Origin: Lingula anatina
Lineage: Eukaryota > Brachiopoda > Lingulata > Lingulida > Lingulidae
NCBI RefSeq assembly: GCF_001039355.2
Contig: NW_019775825.1
Span: 1 to 63,255, forward strand
Length of the DNA: 63,255 nucleotides
Direction of reading: 5' to 3'
Of the stretch, positions 57,212 to 63,255 are shown piece by piece (positions within the stretch are counted from its first letter, which is position 1; the number at the start of each line of letters is the position of its first letter). Position numbers and translations under genes: made by a program. The notes beneath the pieces are model-generated. The model worked only from the letters and a program-made list of their open reading frames with translations, did not search any database and was not told the origin of the DNA.

Positions 57212-59494
57212 TCAGCTATTATTTCCTTGAAGATAAGCTGCTCTTTTGTGAAATATGTCCTGTATAAAAGTATGGAATGCGCAGTCCATGTTTTTACTGG
57301 CGTTCACCACCTGAGATTCCACACCAGAGGGCACCAGTAGTACACCAGTCTTCAAGTCTTTGAGAATTTCACTTTTCAGTCCATTAAGCTTTTGAGCAAA
57401 TGTTTTAATGCCTTCAGGTATATGTGTTTGAGTTTCTGAAAAAAATTATAAAGAAATACTGTAATAATTGCACAAAAAATAGTTATTTTGTAAAAAAAGT
57501 AAAATCATTGGTGCAACTTGTTTAAATGCCCTAATAAATTAGTGATATTTCTCAACGTTTATATTTCTAATCCTACATGATATCATGTAAAAATAGATAT
57601 TTTAACTAGTATAAAAACCATGGTAATCTCTTCTTTGTAATGTACTAGTACAAACCACACACCCCTACCTTTTTTCAATGCAATATGTAGTCCAATCAAT
57701 TTCCTTAATATCTGGTCTGCTTGATGAATTAGATTTTCAGAGCATGTGATCCGACTCTCCTCCTTCATGGTCATATCCTCCTCTGGAGGCCTCTGTACTG
57801 GGTGGTGTAGTACATGGTTCATAAACTGCAGAACAGAGTCACTGTAATGAAGAAAATTATGAAATATAAAATTAACAGTCTCACTTAACAAGTCATTTTT
57901 ATGGAACAGGTATTAATGAACTTCCATTTTAAGAAAATGAATTTAATCCTACAAGTAAAGTAAAGAACAAGTTTCAAAATTTCAAATACTCCGTCCCCAT
58001 TTAATTTACACAAAAACACGTTTACAAGCAAGTATACTCACACTGAAGAAGAAAACTCGTCTAAAGCAATACTGTTCTGTTCCCATGCCTCCTCGGGGTC
58101 CGGTGGCTCCAATCTTGTTGCCATGGTTACTATCACCTCTTCAGGGATGGCTTGCTCTCTTGTCTGATTTCTTTGTAATGCAGTCTCTACATCACAACTG
58201 ATGTACGCCTCACCAAAGCCGATTTCATCTTCAACAAGTAAATTAATGCTTCATTGTTAAGTACAAATACACAGTTGTAAAAGTGGAACTTGATATGGAC
58301 AATAAATGCTTTTTGAAGCAAAAATAAAATAAAGCAGAATATGAAAAGTACCAAGAAATTATATATATATGCAATAGTGAAAACACAACAGTGAAATAAA
58401 TTAGCACACTCAACTCTTTCCTTAAAAAAATACTTAATAGCTTGTTATGATTAAAATTTCACAAATATATCAATCTACTGAGTGATTTTATTTGTACCTA
58501 ATTACTCTTACATTTTCTTGCCAGCTGGTAATATTCATATCTCATACTTCTATAGTAAAGATTGTCATCAATCAAAAAGACATGGTTTGTCTTATCCAAT
58601 TCAGAATAGCTTTTGATTCCTTGTAATTGTTCAAATCTTAATTGAATTTCAGCAGGAATTTCACTTTCTCTTCCCTGTGATACACCAAGAATTGATGCTA
58701 TTTTCTGGTCAAGACATTTTATTATATTCCTTCTGTACTTCTTCCACTGTGAACATCCCTGAAACATATTTTGTTTCTGTCAATGCAAAGATATACATGT
58801 ATGAGTAAATATCTATTTAATAGCAGTGTCAAGATGTAGTCCAAATAACCACACTCCAGCTTTCTAATTTGTCTTCATATATTCATTTGTGTTCAAGATT
58901 CAAACAACAGAGACTAAATGAAAATGTGAGTTAATAAGAATTCAATTTGTAGAGTAGGATTATTTGAATTAGAATGGTTCAGCCCTTTCCATGCACTAAT
59001 ATTGCCAAGGTTGAAATTATTGGGAATTTTTTTTTTTTTAAACATGTTATCTAATAAAATATTTTCACAAACGTTATTCTGAAAACACCTCTTTTCTTGA
59101 CATTATAAATTACATCAAAGAAGTCTTTCTCTACTTCTATGATTACATGTACATTTGTACCCAAGTCAAGTAGTGGCAATTAAGGTTTGAAAAATGAGTT
59201 AAAATATATAGCTATTTATTTTTTAATATCCGTTAATATTAACTTTATTAATTAAAAATAGCCACTATGGCCAACCTCCTCGGACACTGTCTGTAGTATC
59301 GTTCTTTCTGTGTCCACCGGCAGCAGTTCATCATAGCATACATGGTACAACTTCAGGTTCAGCTCAGCTGACTTCTGTTGACATTTGGCTGCTTCTGATA
59401 AAAGACGCTTGCACAGCGTCGTCTTACCGCTACCTGGTAAGCCACATAGAAGAAATATACATGTATTGCCGCTGCGTTTCACGTTTTCTACCAT
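57212..59494 (-). CDS. PSTK: PSTK, L-seryl-tRNA(Sec) kinase, 5 exons
   Basis: Phosphorylates Ser-tRNA(Sec) to O-phosphoseryl-tRNA(Sec), the substrate that SepSecS converts to selenocysteinyl-tRNA. Exons (minus): 59276-59494, 58512-58758, 58042-58228, 57669-57841, 57212-57435. Phases close to 349 residues, the same size as the human enzyme. The P-loop is GLPGSGKTT at 18-26. The kinase-family block IDDNLYYRSMRYE lies at 136-148, followed by YQLARKYEIGFGEAYISC and the LQRN-type motif. Later blocks include AWEQNS and LIHQADQILRKLI. The start is the first ATG, 17 residues before the P-loop, as in relatives. Head to head with ETF1. Its presence implies that the organism makes selenoproteins. Confidence 0.92.
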
Positions 59495-60178
59495 CGGTGT
59501 TGAAGAAATATTTTCTGTTCATATACCGCAGTGTGCTCCAGTCATATCTTAGTTGTACACGCGTGCTACATGGGCGCTGACATACTTATAGAGGGCGAGT
59601 GGCAAACCATTTCTTAACGATATATTATCTCGGCTGTGATTGGCTGTATGTATCTCCTCCTAGTCCAAAAAAACACCATTTGATCTTACTATACTCGATG
59701 TGAATTGTAAACTGTTAACACTTGGATATAAATATATTGTTTTTACACAATTTTTATATTTGAATAAGTTGCATATTCTTTTAGATAAACATTAAAGGGA
59801 TAAATTGACACACCTCACTTAAAGAATTTAATCCAATCACAACAGCTTTGCCAATACTAGTTAGGGTGCGTAGTAGGAAGTGACGACACGGCCGTACGAT
59901 TCACATGGTGAAGGAAGATCACACAGTGTATGCGGTTGCACAAGGGTTGTGAAAGAGTTTTGTACATTTTAAATTTTACGAAAATCTATTATAGTTTACA
60001 ATCTGATTACTCGGGTTAACTAAATCAACAAGAAAGAACAAAGATTTAATAGAATTTAGGCCAAATTTGGTCTTCTTTCTGAGGGCCATTCGCGCCATTT
60101 TGATAAATTGTGAATACTGCGAAGTTGGAAATTAGTCAGTGATCGAAGTTTTCAGAGACTCAAAACAAAACTAAGAAG
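59495..60178. promoter_or_regulatory. bidirectional promoter of PSTK and ETF1
   Basis: 684 bases between divergent start codons. The ETF1-proximal half (59900-60178) would be the ETF1 5' UTR, and sequence near 59540-59600 is GC-richer and probably near the PSTK start. No individual element was assigned. Confidence 0.6.
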
Positions 60179-62175
<1,997 letters not shown>

Positions 62176-63255
62176 GTACAGCTCTCTTTTTCACATAGAT
62201 ATCTTATGAATAACATTCTTTTTACTATGTTTTTCTTTTCACGTCTTAGTACAAAAATGCAGGTAATCCCTGTGTTAATTTTAAGTACTTTCACTAGTAA
62301 AATTTTCTTTCGAGGTCATCTGAATATGTTAAAATGAAAAGAAAATGATTTGACATAGTGAATTGCAATTCTTAGATTGTGCAGAGTTTATAGTCAAATG
62401 CATATTAAGAGAAATCTGCAAATTAAAGCAGTTAAAAGAAGTTAAGGGTATTCTTAATTTTAATGCAAAACAGCCATTCCACGAAAAGGGGTACAATTCC
62501 AAAACAAGAAATGCAGCAATATGAACTTTGCAAAACTGGAAAACTTTTTTATATTATTTTGATGAAGAGGTATTCAGAAAGTAGTAGAAGAATTTTAACC
62601 CACACCATTACTGTATTTAAAGAAACATGCACGTGTAAACATGGTACAGTATTTTTTTCGTTACAGAGGTTAGGTAACATCTAAATTAGGTTATATTTCA
62701 ATCATGCCAAAGGTCACAGGCTCCATATTTAATTCAATTATTAAGAATTTGTATGTATTCAAAATATTATTGCCCATTTAAGATTTCTCTTCAATTATAG
62801 AAAATGCGATGCAAACACATTGGTAATAAGTGGCACGTTTTCTATAAATACAAAGGCTGAGATATTCCAATTTAAATATTTTATTAATCGTTGGGGACGG
62901 ACTTGCTTTTTTATCATACTATTTGTTTATGAACAAAGTGCTATCAATCTATTATGATATTAGCATTGATCAATGAGCACACACATATCCAGTGTTCAAA
63001 TGAAAAAGGAGTAATTTCGTAACGGAGGTTAGGTCATTCTACATAGGTCAGCGATCATATATTTGTTTTGATATTTTTAGCTTAAGGTAGACTTTAGAAG
63101 ATGAATTCGGAATTTAAAGTATTACAGATACGACAAATTTACATAATAACATAGAAAAATTGATAAAACATGTTTATTCAAACCATTAAATGGCAAATGG
63201 TTACAACGGGTTGTTTTGCTTACTTTCAAGGACTTCATAAATACATTTACCACTA
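62176..63255. other. ETF1 intron 3, incomplete
   Basis: AT-rich; no further ETF1 exon (next expected residues ALTALL-like) was found before the window ends. The frames at 62463-62684 and 62058-62294 are read as chance. Confidence 0.6.

Overview
This is nuclear DNA from an AT-rich invertebrate animal. The genes have many short exons with GT-AG introns, there are simple repeats and short non-autonomous transposons throughout, and every recognisable protein is a metazoan orthologue. A lophotrochozoan such as a mollusc seems likely, but nothing seen here proves the phylum. Five isolated single N bases (22532, 34421, 42569, 45777, 48558) mark scaffold joins. Three of them sit at the edges of near-identical duplications, so some duplications may be unmerged haplotypes.

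Layout. 1-4.6 kb: the first coding exon of an unrecognised Thr-rich acidic protein (minus), with a 1.3 kb foldback element in its intron or downstream DNA. 5.7-10.3 kb: a complete 9-exon sorbitol-dehydrogenase-like zinc dehydrogenase (minus). It is head to head, 538 bp apart, with the first of three tandem copies of an MFSD4/NaGLT1-type sugar transporter (10.8-25.7 kb, plus). Copies 1 and 2 are complete 3-exon genes. Copy 3 has only the large last exon and arose by duplication of a 3.9 kb 3' segment. Decayed Tc1-type transposase pieces and an inverted, decayed secreted-protein pseudogene lie between the copies.

28.7-31.7 kb: a two-exon gene for a small secreted peptide precursor ending in a dibasic site and a four-cysteine C-terminal peptide. 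Two of its cysteines and the following Trp-Glu-Val have the spacing of the melanin-concentrating hormone ring. I do not recognise it as a described family, and it is the best candidate for something new. 32.1-36.7 kb: a 2.3 kb direct duplication without genes, each unit carrying a hAT-like MITE.

37.4-62.2 kb: housekeeping block. TAF1B (15 exons, minus) is head to head with AUP1 (12 exons, plus). AUP1 is tail to tail with PSTK (5 exons, minus), which is head to head with ETF1 (eRF1, plus, first 3 coding exons). The block covers Pol I initiation, ER/lipid-droplet protein handling, selenocysteine-tRNA synthesis and translation termination. TAF1B has one exon present twice inside a 1.35 kb duplication; including both would shift the frame. 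Exon borders were worked out by hand from reading frame, splice consensus and family conservation. All phases close, but none has been tested against transcripts.
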